A stretch of 64,000 nt of DNA from assembly GCA_013298075.1 (NCBI GenBank), contig JAAFJG010000011.1:1-64000 (forward strand), read 5' to 3'. A program made the translations under genes and the position numbers. This document shows positions 1-8,737 of the stretch, one piece after another. This stretch comes from Cytophagales bacterium. GTDB lineage: Bacteria > Bacteroidota > Bacteroidia > Cytophagales > Microscillaceae. Below the pieces are notes generated by a model. That model saw nothing but the letters and a program-made list of their open reading frames with translations. It was not told the DNA's origin and did not search any database. How positions within the stretch are numbered: the stretch's first letter is position 1; every line of letters starts with the position of its first letter.

Positions 1-344
1 ATTTGTCAGGTAAATTATTTTACAAATCAAAATATAATTTGCCAAATCTATAAGATTTTCAAAAAATTATAGATTTTTTACAGAATATTATACAAGTTAA
101 TTTCTATTTTATTTGTTAAAAAAAAAGAATTTAACAACACTGACCCCAGCCCAGCCCAAAGGTGAGGGAGTTTTTTTGGGTATAATATTTTCTACTTAGT
201 CCCTAAAGCAAACAAAACTTCTAAAAATATATATTTATTGGTAAACTTACAAAAATTGCAAAATCAAAATGAATAAATTATTATTTTTTCATTCTATTTT
301 ATATGTTACTATTGATTTTATAAATATAAAAAATAATAGTTTTT
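1..344. other. AT-rich non-coding stretch
   Basis: No convincing gene is seen on either strand. The only compositional break is a short C/G-rich patch at about 143-170 (runs of CCCAGC, then GGTGAGGGAG). It resembles the arms of the inverted repeat between rplU and rpmA at 16431-16504 and may be a decayed copy of that type of repeat. Confidence 0.5.
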
Positions 345-376
345 TTTGCATTTTACAAAAGTTATTTCTAATTTTG
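345..376 (+). promoter_or_regulatory. Bacteroidota-type promoter for the DksA-like gene
   Basis: TTTG at 345-348, exactly 20 bases, then TAATTTTG at 369-376 match the Bacteroidota primary sigma consensus TTTG-N(17-23)-TAnnTTTG. The first plausible start codon is about 165 bases downstream, implying a long leader. Confidence 0.6.
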
Positions 377-540
377 CACTTCTAAAAATTAAGGTGTGTT
401 TTATTTTACGAAAAATAATCAAAAAATATTTTTCATTTTTTCATTTTTTTTTGAATATAAACGTTTTATTAGTAACAAAATATTACATCATTTTTTTAGT
501 ATATATAATATAATATTCACTTTTCTAATTTATTTTTAAA

Positions 541-927
541 ATGGAGGTAATGAACGAAACTATTGTGGCTCGTTATTCAGACCAAGACCTGAGAGAATTT
601 GAAATTCTAATCAGCGATAAACTCAAAGAAGCAAAACAAGAGTTTGATTATATGAAAGGCAGACTTTCTCGTAGAAACGATGGCGACTTAGATTATAACT
701 CAGGAAGCAAGCCTATGGAAGACGGGGCTGAAACAGCAGAAAAAGAAAATTTAAACCAATTAGCAGCACGCCAACAAAAATTTATTCACCAATTAGAACT
801 AGCCATGGTAAGAATAAAAAACAAAACGTATGGCGTTTGTATTGATACAGGTAAACTAATTCCAGTACAAAGATTAAAATTTGTGCCACATACACAACAT
901 TCTATCGAAGCTAAAGTAAAAAGATAA
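541..927 (+). CDS. TraR/DksA-family zinc-finger-like regulator
   Basis: A 128-residue protein with a helical N-terminal region (a DksA-like coiled coil, about residues 15-95) and a C-terminal segment YGVC.DTGKLIP typical of the short Bacteroidota TraR/DksA proteins. Only one cysteine of the canonical zinc finger remains, which is usual in this lineage. Family members bind RNA polymerase in the secondary channel and adjust transcription during starvation; that role is inferred. Two starts are possible: ATG 541 and ATG 550. The bases GGAGGT lie just before the second, and Bacteroidota rarely need such a signal, so the choice is open. A good promoter lies at 345-376. Confidence 0.85.
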   Translation: MEVMNETIVARYSDQDLREFEILISDKLKEAKQEFDYMKGRLSRRNDGDLDYNSGSKPMEDGAETAEKENLNQLAARQQKFIHQLELAMVRIKNKTYGVCIDTGKLIPVQRLKFVPHTQHSIEAKVKR

Positions 928-1051
928 AAAAATTATATTGGTTATTTTATCAAAAATGATAAAATAACCATTTTTTTCAGTTATCAATGTCGAAGACTTG
1001 ACAACCTGAAAAAATGGAATTATTACAACACCAACTGAAAAAAGTCTATTT

Positions 1052-2779
1052 TTACTTTTTAGAGAATGTATCTTTATTAAAAATAATCGTAATAAAATTA
1101 AATAAATAAGATAAAACAATTACAAAAAACGTTCCGACTACATTTAACCACAAATAAGCAATATCTACCGCAGGAAAAACATCAAAATCAATCGCAATAA
1201 TTAAAATTTCTGTGATAATAGTTGCCAAAAAAACAGCATTACTTTTTAGATTTTTACTAAAAAATGCCAATAAAAATACCCCTAAAATTGTCCCATAAAA
1301 CCAAGAACCCAACATATTGACTACCTCGACCAATGTGCCTAAATGCAAAGATAATTGAGCAATAAATATCGCCAAAGCACCCCATAAAATTGTCATAATT
1401 TTGGACACTAAAATATAATGTTTGTCCGAACCATTATCAAAAAACAAACGTTTATACATATCGACCATACCCGTAGAAGTCAAGGCATTAAGTTCGGAAG
1501 CAGTGGTGGACATAGAAGCAAACAAAATCACTGCAATCAAAAGCCCTACCATTCCCACAGGGATATGATTGGTAACAAAAGTCAGAAAAATATAGTTTGC
1601 GTCGTTTATATTGGCATCTTTATCATTTTTTTTGATGATTTTTCCTGCTTCTTTTTTAGTTTCTTGAAATATTTTTTCTTTCTCTAAAAATTCTTTTTCG
1701 GCTTTTTCGATATGAGTTTGATTATTTTCTTGGAAAGATTTTACTAAACTTTGGCTTGCTTTTTTTCTTTCTACAAATGCTTTATCATATTTATTTTCTA
1801 CTTGTGCAAATTCTACACCATAATCACTTTTTGATATTTTTTGTAATTCTACTTTATCAAAAAAAATGGGCGGTTGTTCGTGTTGATAAAAAACAAATAA
1901 TAACACGCCAATCAATAAAATTCCAAATTGCATCGGTAATTTAAACATACCATTAAACAAAAGTCCCATGCGTGATTGCGTGATAGTGCTTCCACCCAAA
2001 TATCTCCCGACTTGTGATTGGTCTGTGCCAAAATACGCCATTTGCAAGAAAAAACCACCTATTAAACCCGACCAAATTGTATATTTATTATGCCAATCAA
2101 AACTCCAATCTATCGTGTTCAATTTTCCACTCGTACCCGCCACACGCAAAGCATCAACAAAACCTATTTCTTTGGGCAATAAATGAACAACCAAATAACC
2201 TGCCGCCACCATACCCGCCAAAATAATTATCATTTGTAATTTTTGGGTTTGGCTAATGGCATCTGAGCCACCCAAAACCGTATATAAAACAACTAAACTT
2301 CCTACAATAATATTGGTATAGTAAAAATTCCAGCCTAACATCACAGAAAGAACAATAGAAGGAGCAGCCAAACTAATGCCGGCCGCTAAACTACGTTGAA
2401 TTAAAAAGAAAAATGCGATTAAAACTCTTACTTTGGCATCAAATTTTGTTTCTAAAAATTGATAAGCTGTTACAATATTTAATCGATAATAAACAGGTAA
2501 AATAAATACACAAATAAAAACCATCGCCAAAGGCATACCCAAATAAAACAATACAAACCTCATTCCATCAGTATAACCTTGCCCCGGCACAGATAAAAAT
2601 GTAACCGCACTTGCTTGCGTAGAAATCACAGAAAGTGAAATGGTAAACCAAGAAAGCGTATGCCCTGAACGCAAATAAGTGCCAATATCTTGTTCTTCTT
2701 CTTGTTTATTTTTCCAAAGTCCATAAATAATGATGAATAATGTAGTGCCGCAAAGTACAAGCCAATCTAAAAGTTGCAT
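1052..2779 (-). CDS. Sodium:solute symporter (SSS family)
   Basis: A 575-residue, multi-spanning membrane protein of the SSS (SLC5-like) family, expected to import a solute with Na+. Family hallmarks include the early segment around residues 50-75 (SVISTQASAVTF, then PGQGYTDG) and a GGSDAISQTQ loop near residue 170. Between two membrane spans, residues about 301-395 form a charged, Lys/Glu-rich, coiled-coil-like insertion with no obvious transport role; such insertions occur in Bacteroidota members of the family. The substrate cannot be told from sequence. A 41-residue membrane protein gene (2853-2978) ends 73 bases upstream on the same strand and carries the nearest promoter, so the two are probably co-transcribed. 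Confidence 0.9.
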   Translation of the reverse strand: MQLLDWLVLCGTTLFIIIYGLWKNKQEEEQDIGTYLRSGHTLSWFTISLSVISTQASAVTFLSVPGQGYTDGMRFVLFYLGMPLAMVFICVFILPVYYRLNIVTAYQFLETKFDAKVRVLIAFFFLIQRSLAAGISLAAPSIVLSVMLGWNFYYTNIIVGSLVVLYTVLGGSDAISQTQKLQMIIILAGMVAAGYLVVHLLPKEIGFVDALRVAGTSGKLNTIDWSFDWHNKYTIWSGLIGGFFLQMAYFGTDQSQVGRYLGGSTITQSRMGLLFNGMFKLPMQFGILLIGVLLFVFYQHEQPPIFFDKVELQKISKSDYGVEFAQVENKYDKAFVERKKASQSLVKSFQENNQTHIEKAEKEFLEKEKIFQETKKEAGKIIKKNDKDANINDANYIFLTFVTNHIPVGMVGLLIAVILFASMSTTASELNALTSTGMVDMYKRLFFDNGSDKHYILVSKIMTILWGALAIFIAQLSLHLGTLVEVVNMLGSWFYGTILGVFLLAFFSKNLKSNAVFLATIITEILIIAIDFDVFPAVDIAYLWLNVVGTFFVIVLSYLFNFITIIFNKDTFSKK

Positions 2780-2852
2780 GTGATATGAAGTGTGTGTAAA
2801 AGTATGAAATTAAGCGTTTATATTTATGAAAATATGGTTGCTTATTTCAGAC

Positions 2853-2978
2853 TTATTTATTAAAAGTATATGAAAACCAGATTAAAAAACCAATAAAAAT
2901 AAATAAATATACATAAGTAAAACCGTATAAAAACGCAAGATTGGGCGTTTTTTCGTTATTTTCAATTTCTTTTTTCAT
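2853..2978 (-). CDS. 41-residue single-span membrane protein, likely symporter partner
   Basis: This small reading frame starts with a charged stretch (MKKEIENNEKTP) followed by about 23 hydrophobic and aromatic residues ending in TFNK, which is one transmembrane helix with a cytoplasmic N-terminus. A TATTTTTG -7 box lies at 2999-3006, about 20 bases before the ATG, and the symporter gene follows 73 bases downstream. Small one- or two-span accessory subunits encoded beside SSS transporters are known (for example YhdT beside PanF). No homology can be claimed by eye; the case rests on the promoter, the composition and the position. Confidence 0.6.
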   Translation of the reverse strand: MKKEIENNEKTPNLAFLYGFTYVYLFIFIGFLIWFSYTFNK

Positions 2979-2998
2979 AATGTATTATTTTTAATTAG

Positions 2999-3006
2999 CA
3001 AAAATA
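2999..3006 (-). promoter_or_regulatory. -7 box for the small membrane protein / symporter unit
   Basis: TATTTTTG on the minus strand fits TAnnTTTG and lies about 20 bases before the start at 2978. No exact TTTG -33 element is found at the usual distance. Confidence 0.45.
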
Positions 3007-3087
3007 TGATTTTTATAGCGAATAATCATTGTGTTTTCAAATCTTTAACAAAAAAGAATAAATAAATAAAAAAAATCTACGTTTTTT

Positions 3088-3951
3088 CTATACTTTTTCT
3101 AAAACCGTTTCAATCATATTTTTTACGATTTGAGTTGGATTTTCTGCAAATTGTCCTGTATATCGATTGGCTAAAAGTGCGTTAATAGAAATAATTTGAT
3201 GTCCAAATAAACGCGCAAAAGCATAATATCCCGCCGTTTCCATTTCTAAATTGGTGAGTTTAAAACCTTCATAATCAAATGAATAATATTTTTGTTTTAA
3301 ATTGTCAAATGAATTTTTAAGGCGCAATTCTCTGCCTTGTGGTGCATAAAAACCAGGGCAAGTCAACGTATTTCCTATGATAAAATTTGTTTTTTGTTGC
3401 CATTCTTCAAACCATTTCTCGTGTGCTTGTGTGCAGGAAGGCGTAAATCCGAATGAAAAATAATCGGTTAATTGTTGAGAAATTTCTTTTTCTTTTTTGG
3501 TTTGATTTTGTTGATAAAAATACATCAAATTATCCAAACCAATCGCAAATTCGGTTATCAAAATATTTCCAACTTCAATTTCTGGTCTTAAACTTCCCGA
3601 TGTTCCCAATCGAATCATTTGCAAAGAAGTAAGATTTGGTTTGATAATTCGAGTATCAAGGTCAATATTAACCAAAGCATCTAATTCTGTCAAAACAATT
3701 TCTACATTGTCTGTTCCGATGCCCGAAGAAATCACAGAAAGCCTTTTTTTGCCTATATAACCTGTATGCGTAACAAATTCTCGGTGCTGAATTTGGTATT
3801 CAATGCTATCAAAATAAGCAGAAACATCTTTTACTCTATCAGGATCACCCACCAAAAGAATTGTGTTTGCGATATGTTCAGGGCGTAAATGCAAGTGATA
3901 AACACTTTTATCAGGATTTAAAATAAGTTCAGTATTTGCTAATGGAGTCAT
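3088..3951 (-). CDS. Nucleoside phosphorylase (uridine phosphorylase-like)
   Basis: This protein belongs to the PNP/UDP phosphorylase superfamily, which cleaves nucleosides with phosphate to free base and ribose-1-phosphate. Visible motifs are LLVGDPDRV (phosphate-binding glycine loop), an SSGIGTDN segment, IRLGTSGSL, and the C-terminal NLEMETAGYYAFARL ribose-binding motif with its Met-Glu pair. An in-frame upstream start at 4038 would add 29 Lys/Asn-rich residues without family similarity, so the start at 3951 (287 residues) is preferred. Many Bacteroidota members are annotated as uridine phosphorylase or generic nucleoside phosphorylase; specificity is not resolved here. Confidence 0.85.
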   Translation of the reverse strand: MTPLANTELILNPDKSVYHLHLRPEHIANTILLVGDPDRVKDVSAYFDSIEYQIQHREFVTHTGYIGKKRLSVISSGIGTDNVEIVLTELDALVNIDLDTRIIKPNLTSLQMIRLGTSGSLRPEIEVGNILITEFAIGLDNLMYFYQQNQTKKEKEISQQLTDYFSFGFTPSCTQAHEKWFEEWQQKTNFIIGNTLTCPGFYAPQGRELRLKNSFDNLKQKYYSFDYEGFKLTNLEMETAGYYAFARLFGHQIISINALLANRYTGQFAENPTQIVKNMIETVLEKV

Positions 3952-4162
3952 AAATAATGAAGTGAAATGATTTTTTTTTACTTTTTGATTTTGTTTTCTA
4001 ATATTTTGCAAATCTAATATTTTTTTTAAGTAATTCAAAAAAATATGATATAATAAAAAGCATTATAAACAAAATCTAATCATCAAAAGAATAACTTTCG
4101 AATAAATTCATAAAGAGTAACAAAAATTATTTACTCTTTCACAATTATAAAAAGAAATTTTT

Positions 4163-4170
4163 TAACTTTG
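4163..4170 (+). promoter_or_regulatory. -7 box for the DUF4132 gene
   Basis: TAACTTTG matches TAnnTTTG and overlaps an in-frame TTG at 4168. That TTG therefore cannot be the start, and the downstream ATG at 4201 is favoured. Confidence 0.5.
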
Positions 4171-4200
4171 CATTATTCCAAAATAAAATTTTCTATTTTT

Positions 4201-6057
4201 ATGATACAAGACGAACAAAAACTAGCACAAGCTATGCCTGATGCGTTTGCAGATAGGAACTCAATCAGATATATACTTTTTCAACACTTTTTAAGTTTTG
4301 GAATTAAAAAAAATCCTTCGCAAAAATGGGAAAAAAATTTGCAAGAATTATTACAACAATTTAATCCAAATGAACTCAAAGAAACACTTTTTTTTATCGT
4401 AGAATTTGTTTTAGAGAATAAAGAATGGTTTTATACAGACAATCGTCCCGCTTTTATCAAAGGTTTATTATGGACTTTCAAAAATTATATAAACGAAAAA
4501 AGAACTTTTATTGCTATTGAAAAAATAGTTCAAACGGCTTTCAAAAAAGATAAAATTCAAGGCGTTTTGTCGACAAGTATTGGTAAAACAGGTTTACAAA
4601 TTTTAACAGATTTTGCGAATTTAGAAAGTTTTAAATCTTTAAATTTTTTACAAAATAACATCAAAGAAAATAGTTTTAAAAAAATTATTCATAGTTTTTT
4701 GGAAGAATTTGAAAAAAAAACAAATATTTCTTGTGCAATTTGGGAAGATAGATTGTTATTAGCATTAGATTTTGGAATTAAAAATGGTATTTTTGAACAA
4801 AAAATTGGAGAATTTACGTATCAATTACACATCAAATCTTATCAAAAATTTGAAATAATTTGGATAAAACCTAATGGCGAAACACAACAAAGTGAGCCTG
4901 CTATCCTCAAAAAAGAACACGCATTAGCCTTAGAAAATCTAAAAAATATGACCGCAGATATTCGAAAAACGTTGCAAATTCAAAGGCATCATTTAGAAGA
5001 TAGTTGGCGAAAAAATACGATTTGGAACATCTCAGATTGGATAAATATTTATCAAAAACATAGTTTGCTTTCTTATTTATCAGAAAATTTAATTTGGAAA
5101 ATAATATCAAAAGAAAATAAAATTTGTATTTTATATCAAAATAATTTACAAAATTTGGAAAATGAAATGATTATTCCTGACCAAAATGATACCATAACTT
5201 TGTGGCATCCTGTCGAGAGCGAAGTTGAAATCACGTTGGCTTGGCGAAGTTTTTTGTATCAAAAAAAAATAATTCAACCTTTCAAACAAGCATTTAGAGA
5301 AGTGTATGTTTTGACTGCTGCTGAGCAAAAAACAAATACTTATTCTTTGCGATTTGCGGCACATATTTTAGTACAAAAAAAGATGTTGGCGTTGCTTAAT
5401 CAAAGAAATTGGAAGTTTGATTTTGTAGAAAATGAATGTTTTTTACAACTCAAAAGTTCGGATTTGAAAATAGTTTGGGGAATGGAATATGCGAGTAATG
5501 ATTATTTTTCTTCTCAAAAATTAAGTTTTTTGCAAATGGTTGGCATTGATAAAAAAACAATTCCTTTGGTAAATATTCCTGCTATTTTTTTCTCTGAAAT
5601 GATGCGAGATATTGATTTATTTGTGGCAGTTTGTAGCATTGGAAGCGACCCATATTGGCAAGGAGAAAATCGTTTAGAAGATTATTGGAACGCCTTTTCT
5701 TTTGGTGAAAAATCAGAAACTGCCTCTGCCAAAGTAAGAAAAGAAGTATTAGAAAAAATAGTTCCTACGTTAAAAATTGGTCATTTATGTAGTTTTGAGA
5801 AAAATTTTTTGGTAGTAGAAGGTAAAATTAGAACTTATAAAATCAATATTGGAAGTGGAAATATTTTGATGAAACCCAATGACGAATATTTATGTATTGT
5901 TCCCGAAAGAAAAAAACACAATCCTTTGGAGCATATTTTTTTGCCTTTTGATACAGATAATTTATTGAGTTTGATTTTGAGCAAAGCATTTTTATTAGTT
6001 GATGATGATAAAACAGAAGACGCAACTATTTTAAGCCAAATAAAAAGACGAAAATAA
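4201..6057 (+). CDS. DUF4132-family protein
   Basis: A 618-residue soluble protein. The C-terminal half carries features of DUF4132 proteins: PFKQAFREVYVLT followed by a Thr-Tyr-Ser/Arg-Phe-Ala-Ala-His segment, and near the end an IGSGNILMKPNDEYLCIVP block. Such domains occur in MolR-like and WGR-associated proteins whose biochemical activity is not established. The N-terminal 250 residues are helical and unrecognised. It stands alone, has its own -7 box, and is followed within about 10 bases by a MITE-like repeat (6066-6269). The function is unknown. Confidence 0.7.
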   Translation: MIQDEQKLAQAMPDAFADRNSIRYILFQHFLSFGIKKNPSQKWEKNLQELLQQFNPNELKETLFFIVEFVLENKEWFYTDNRPAFIKGLLWTFKNYINEKRTFIAIEKIVQTAFKKDKIQGVLSTSIGKTGLQILTDFANLESFKSLNFLQNNIKENSFKKIIHSFLEEFEKKTNISCAIWEDRLLLALDFGIKNGIFEQKIGEFTYQLHIKSYQKFEIIWIKPNGETQQSEPAILKKEHALALENLKNMTADIRKTLQIQRHHLEDSWRKNTIWNISDWINIYQKHSLLSYLSENLIWKIISKENKICILYQNNLQNLENEMIIPDQNDTITLWHPVESEVEITLAWRSFLYQKKIIQPFKQAFREVYVLTAAEQKTNTYSLRFAAHILVQKKMLALLNQRNWKFDFVENECFLQLKSSDLKIVWGMEYASNDYFSSQKLSFLQMVGIDKKTIPLVNIPAIFFSEMMRDIDLFVAVCSIGSDPYWQGENRLEDYWNAFSFGEKSETASAKVRKEVLEKIVPTLKIGHLCSFEKNFLVVEGKIRTYKINIGSGNILMKPNDEYLCIVPERKKHNPLEHIFLPFDTDNLLSLILSKAFLLVDDDKTEDATILSQIKRRK

Positions 6058-6065
6058 TTGAAAAA

Positions 6066-6269
6066 CGAAATAATATTTTTTGAAATATATTTTTTGAATT
6101 GCCTCCAGATTTATCTGGAGGATAACATAAAATTCAATCGTTGGCTTTAGCCAAAATCTTTGTGTTTCTCAAATGAATATTTTTCTATATTTTCAAAAGA
6201 AATGATATTTATGCCATTCCTATTCACAGCAGAATAAAATTAGATGCGCAATAATTTCCCAAGAACTAA
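6066..6269 (+). repeat. MITE-like dispersed element, copy A
   Basis: It contains the palindrome CCTCCAGATTTATCTGGAGG (8-bp stem, 4-base loop), then TTGGCTTTAGCCAA, a long AT-rich arm, and the right tip GCAATAATTTCCCAAGAAC. The left terminal repeat is decayed. It begins almost at the stop codon of the DUF4132 gene, in the same orientation relative to that gene as copies D, E and F relative to theirs. Confidence 0.8.
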
Positions 6270-6300
6270 AAAATATTATATCTATTTTTTTTATATAATT

Positions 6301-6513
6301 TTATTTTTCTTGGATTTTACTATTTTTTGCTTTCGTTAATAATTCATTATACATATCCATTTTTTTTTCGGACATTTCCAATTCTTCATCTACATCTTCA
6401 GGAAAATTATCTACTAAAATAATATCTTTTGTATTTTTTAGTACATTTTCCGCCTTTGTTTTTGTTAATAGTGAATTAGCCAAATCCACTATACTTGTTC
6501 CTTTTTTGTTCAT
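6301..6513 (-). CDS. Small partner (possible antitoxin) of RelE/HigB-like toxin
   Basis: A 70-residue acidic, helical protein with no recognisable DNA-binding motif. Its ATG overlaps the TGA of the preceding toxin reading frame (ATGA), a strong sign of translational coupling. In HigBA-type modules the toxin gene comes first and the antitoxin second, which fits this order. The assignment as antitoxin is inferred from position only. The upstream toxin gene is frameshifted, so this gene may be a remnant. Confidence 0.5.
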   Translation of the reverse strand: MNKKGTSIVDLANSLLTKTKAENVLKNTKDIILVDNFPEDVDEELEMSEKKMDMYNELLTKAKNSKIQEK

Positions 6514-6861
6514 TGTTGTAAAAAATTTAAAAGTCTTTGTAAAGCTATTTCTATTTCATTTTCAGGTGTTTTTTGCGAAGTTTTACGGAATATTCGTAGC
6601 ATTAACCACTCATCTGATGATATTCTATGCACAAATATTCTAAAATCTCCTATTCTTAATCTTCCAAAATCTACTTTAATATTGGTAAATTTTTTGTAAC
6701 TGGGTGATTTTAATACATCTACATTAGACCAATATACTATTTTTTTTTAATATTTGTGTTATTTCTGTTTGTGTAAATTCTGCTAATTCTATTCTAAATA
6801 CTTGAACATCATCCCATTCAAAAGCAATAAATTTTCTCTTGTGAATATTTTTTTTAGCCAT
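6510..6861 (-). pseudogene. RelE/HigB (Gp49-like) toxin, frameshifted in a 9-base homopolymer
   Basis: The first 41 codons from ATG 6861 (MAKKNIHKRK...) are followed, in the next frame, by 76 codons containing DFGRLRIGDFRIFV and RIFRKTSQKTPENEIEIA. That tail is the signature of Gp49/HigB-type RelE-superfamily mRNA interferases. The frames meet at a run of nine T on the plus strand (6740-6748). Removing one base gives an uninterrupted 116-residue protein of normal family length whose stop overlaps the start of the next gene. The interruption could be a real mutation, a slippage site, or a sequencing error in the homopolymer. Confidence 0.7.
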
Positions 6862-7020
6862 AATATTTCCTATACACTATAACGAAAACATTACCAACAA
6901 AAATATATTCCTAAGAAACAAAAAATAATCAAAAAAAATATACAGAAAAAAAATAATTTTTTGTCTATATATATCGTTAAAGACAAATAGTATATTCTAT
7001 AATTTTTTAAATTTCTACAA

Positions 7021-7962
7021 ATGAAATTAAAACATCTATCTATCTTCGCTCTCAGCATTATGCTTTTGAGTAATTGCGGAGAAAAAGCGGGCAAAAAAGA
7101 AGCAGAAAAAACTGATGAAAAATCAGAAAAAACTGAAAAAAAATCTGACGAAAACGTAAGTCAAAAATCAGATGAAAAAGAAGAAAAGAAAAGCGAAGAA
7201 ACAAATAAAGCAGTTGTAACTGCTAAAAACGGCTTATCTTTGAGAGAATCGTCTGACCGAAAATCAAAATTAGTAACCGTTTTGCCTTCAAGTGCTATTG
7301 TCGAAATAGTCGAAAAAGGCACAGAAGAAATGAGTATTGGTAGCAAAAAAGCACCTTTTCACAAAGTAAAATACGGAAAATATGAAGGATATGCTTTTGC
7401 GGCTTATCTTAAAACAGGGCAAAAAATAGAAGTAAGCAACAATGCAAACGCCAAAACTGCCACAGAAAATACTGAAAAAACCGATTTTAGTAGTGTCATT
7501 CAAAAAGGGTTAGTCGTAGCAAAATCAGGCTTAACTTTGAGAGAAAAACCCGATGCAAAAAGCAAAAGTTTAGGCATTATTCCTAAAAATCAAGAAATAG
7601 GAGTAATAGAATTTTTAGATAAATTCGTAGAAATTGGTGGTATTTCTGGTGATTGGTGCAAAGTGCGTTATGGCAAAAAAGAAGGTTATTTATTCAGCGG
7701 TTTCATCAACTTTTCAATAGCAAAAGTGAAAGCAAAATCAGGTTTAAAACTAAGAAAAGACCCTAATACAGACGGAGAGCAAATTACTGTAATCCCGTCA
7801 GGAGCAGATGTATATATGATTTTTACGCCTGCAACTGATGATAATGCTGAAAATACTGACGTGATAGATGATGGCACAGGGCATCTTTGGTACAAAGTTC
7901 GTTATGGAAAATACGAAGGATATGCGTATGGTGAATTTTTAGAAATTGAAGCAGGTTGTTAA
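7021..7962 (+). CDS. Lipoprotein with three bacterial SH3 domains
   Basis: The N-terminus is a lipoprotein signal (hydrophobic stretch, then LLSNC lipobox, Cys at residue 19), so the mature protein is lipid-anchored in the envelope. A Lys/Glu/Ser-rich linker (about residues 20-65) leads to three SH3b repeats. Each starts with a V.AK.GL.LRE/K motif (about residues 66, 160 and 238) and ends with a KVRYGKYEGYA.G-like turn. SH3b domains commonly bind cell-wall peptides or proteins; no enzyme domain is present. A rho-independent terminator follows at 7983-8016. Confidence 0.85.
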   Translation: MKLKHLSIFALSIMLLSNCGEKAGKKEAEKTDEKSEKTEKKSDENVSQKSDEKEEKKSEETNKAVVTAKNGLSLRESSDRKSKLVTVLPSSAIVEIVEKGTEEMSIGSKKAPFHKVKYGKYEGYAFAAYLKTGQKIEVSNNANAKTATENTEKTDFSSVIQKGLVVAKSGLTLREKPDAKSKSLGIIPKNQEIGVIEFLDKFVEIGGISGDWCKVRYGKKEGYLFSGFINFSIAKVKAKSGLKLRKDPNTDGEQITVIPSGADVYMIFTPATDDNAENTDVIDDGTGHLWYKVRYGKYEGYAYGEFLEIEAGC

Positions 7963-7982
7963 TTTTAACGCCTAAAAAAAAT

Positions 7983-8016
7983 AAAACCTTGTTTTTGATA
8001 AAATAACAAGGTTTTT
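7983..8016 (+). terminator. Rho-independent terminator after SH3 lipoprotein
   Basis: AAAACCTTGTT at 7983-7993 pairs with AACAAGGTTTTT at 8005-8016 across an 11-base loop, followed by a short T tract. Confidence 0.7.
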
Positions 8017-8054
8017 CAAATAAATTTAATCATTATTTTCTACATTATATTAGT

Positions 8055-8429
8055 ATGAAAAAAATACTTTTATTGTCTTTACTATTTATTTTTTCTTTGG
8101 GCATTATTACAGCACAAAAAAAAGAGCAACTAAAAAAAATTGATGTTACCTACGAAAATTGTACGGTTTACACAGGAAAAACAGATTATTTATTTAAAAG
8201 AATAGATAATAAACAAGAAATTACGGTGGTGGTTTCTGCTCCACAATTTGTAGAAAAAGGTACAAAAGTTCCTTCATTACCCAAAGGTTTGGTAGATGAT
8301 AGCAAAAATTTGGAAGGCTTACCCGGTGCTAATCCTAAAATGGTTGGAAAACCTTTTGTTATTTTTTATGACAAAGATGAAAACATTGTTAAGGTAGTTA
8401 AAAAAGGTGATTCTAAAAAGAAAAAATAA
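8055..8429 (+). CDS. Small secreted hypothetical protein
   Basis: A 124-residue protein with a clear signal peptide (MKKILLLSLLFIFSLGIITAQ, cleavage near residue 20). The mature part is short, Lys-rich and probably beta-rich, ending in a poly-Lys tail. No family is recognised. It lies 92 bases after the SH3 lipoprotein behind that gene's terminator and has its own terminator hairpin downstream, so it is probably a single-gene unit. Confidence 0.65.
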   Translation: MKKILLLSLLFIFSLGIITAQKKEQLKKIDVTYENCTVYTGKTDYLFKRIDNKQEITVVVSAPQFVEKGTKVPSLPKGLVDDSKNLEGLPGANPKMVGKPFVIFYDKDENIVKVVKKGDSKKKK

Positions 8430-8439
8430 ATATAAATCG

Positions 8440-8484
8440 TAGGAATTAAACAAAATAAAATTTGCTTAATTCCTATATTTTTTA
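8440..8484 (+). terminator. Terminator-like hairpin
   Basis: TAGGAATTAA at 8440-8449 pairs perfectly with TTAATTCCTA at 8466-8475 and is followed by a T-rich tract. Its 3' side touches copy B of the MITE-like repeat. Confidence 0.65.
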
Positions 8485-8655
8485 TTCATAGGAATTTATT
8501 GTGGAGCTAATTTTATTCTACTATAAATAGCTATTTATTTTGAAAATATAGAAAAATATCAATTTGAAAAATAGAGAGATTTTGGCTAAAGCCAACGATT
8601 GAATTTTATAATATCCTCCAGATAAATCTGGAGGCAATTCAAAAAAAAATAGATG
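8480..8655 (-). repeat. MITE-like dispersed element, copy B
   Basis: It carries the family's internal blocks in reverse: the AT-rich arm with TTTTGAAAATATAGAAAAATAT, TTTTGGCTAAAGCCAACGATT, and the CCTCCAG...CTGGAGG palindrome. The tip beyond GCAATTC is degenerate. Read on the minus strand it lies 83 bases after the TonB receptor stop, in the usual orientation. Confidence 0.75.
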
Positions 8656-8737
8656 TCATTATCAAAGTAATTATTTTTGAATTTAAAATATAAATTTTTT
8701 TAAAAAAAAAGATACATTTTAAATTCGTTTTTTTATG

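Noticed and set aside
1418-2226. Plus-strand open frames opposite the symporter
   Set aside because: They lie wholly within the well-supported symporter gene and have compositions expected from antisense reading of membrane spans.
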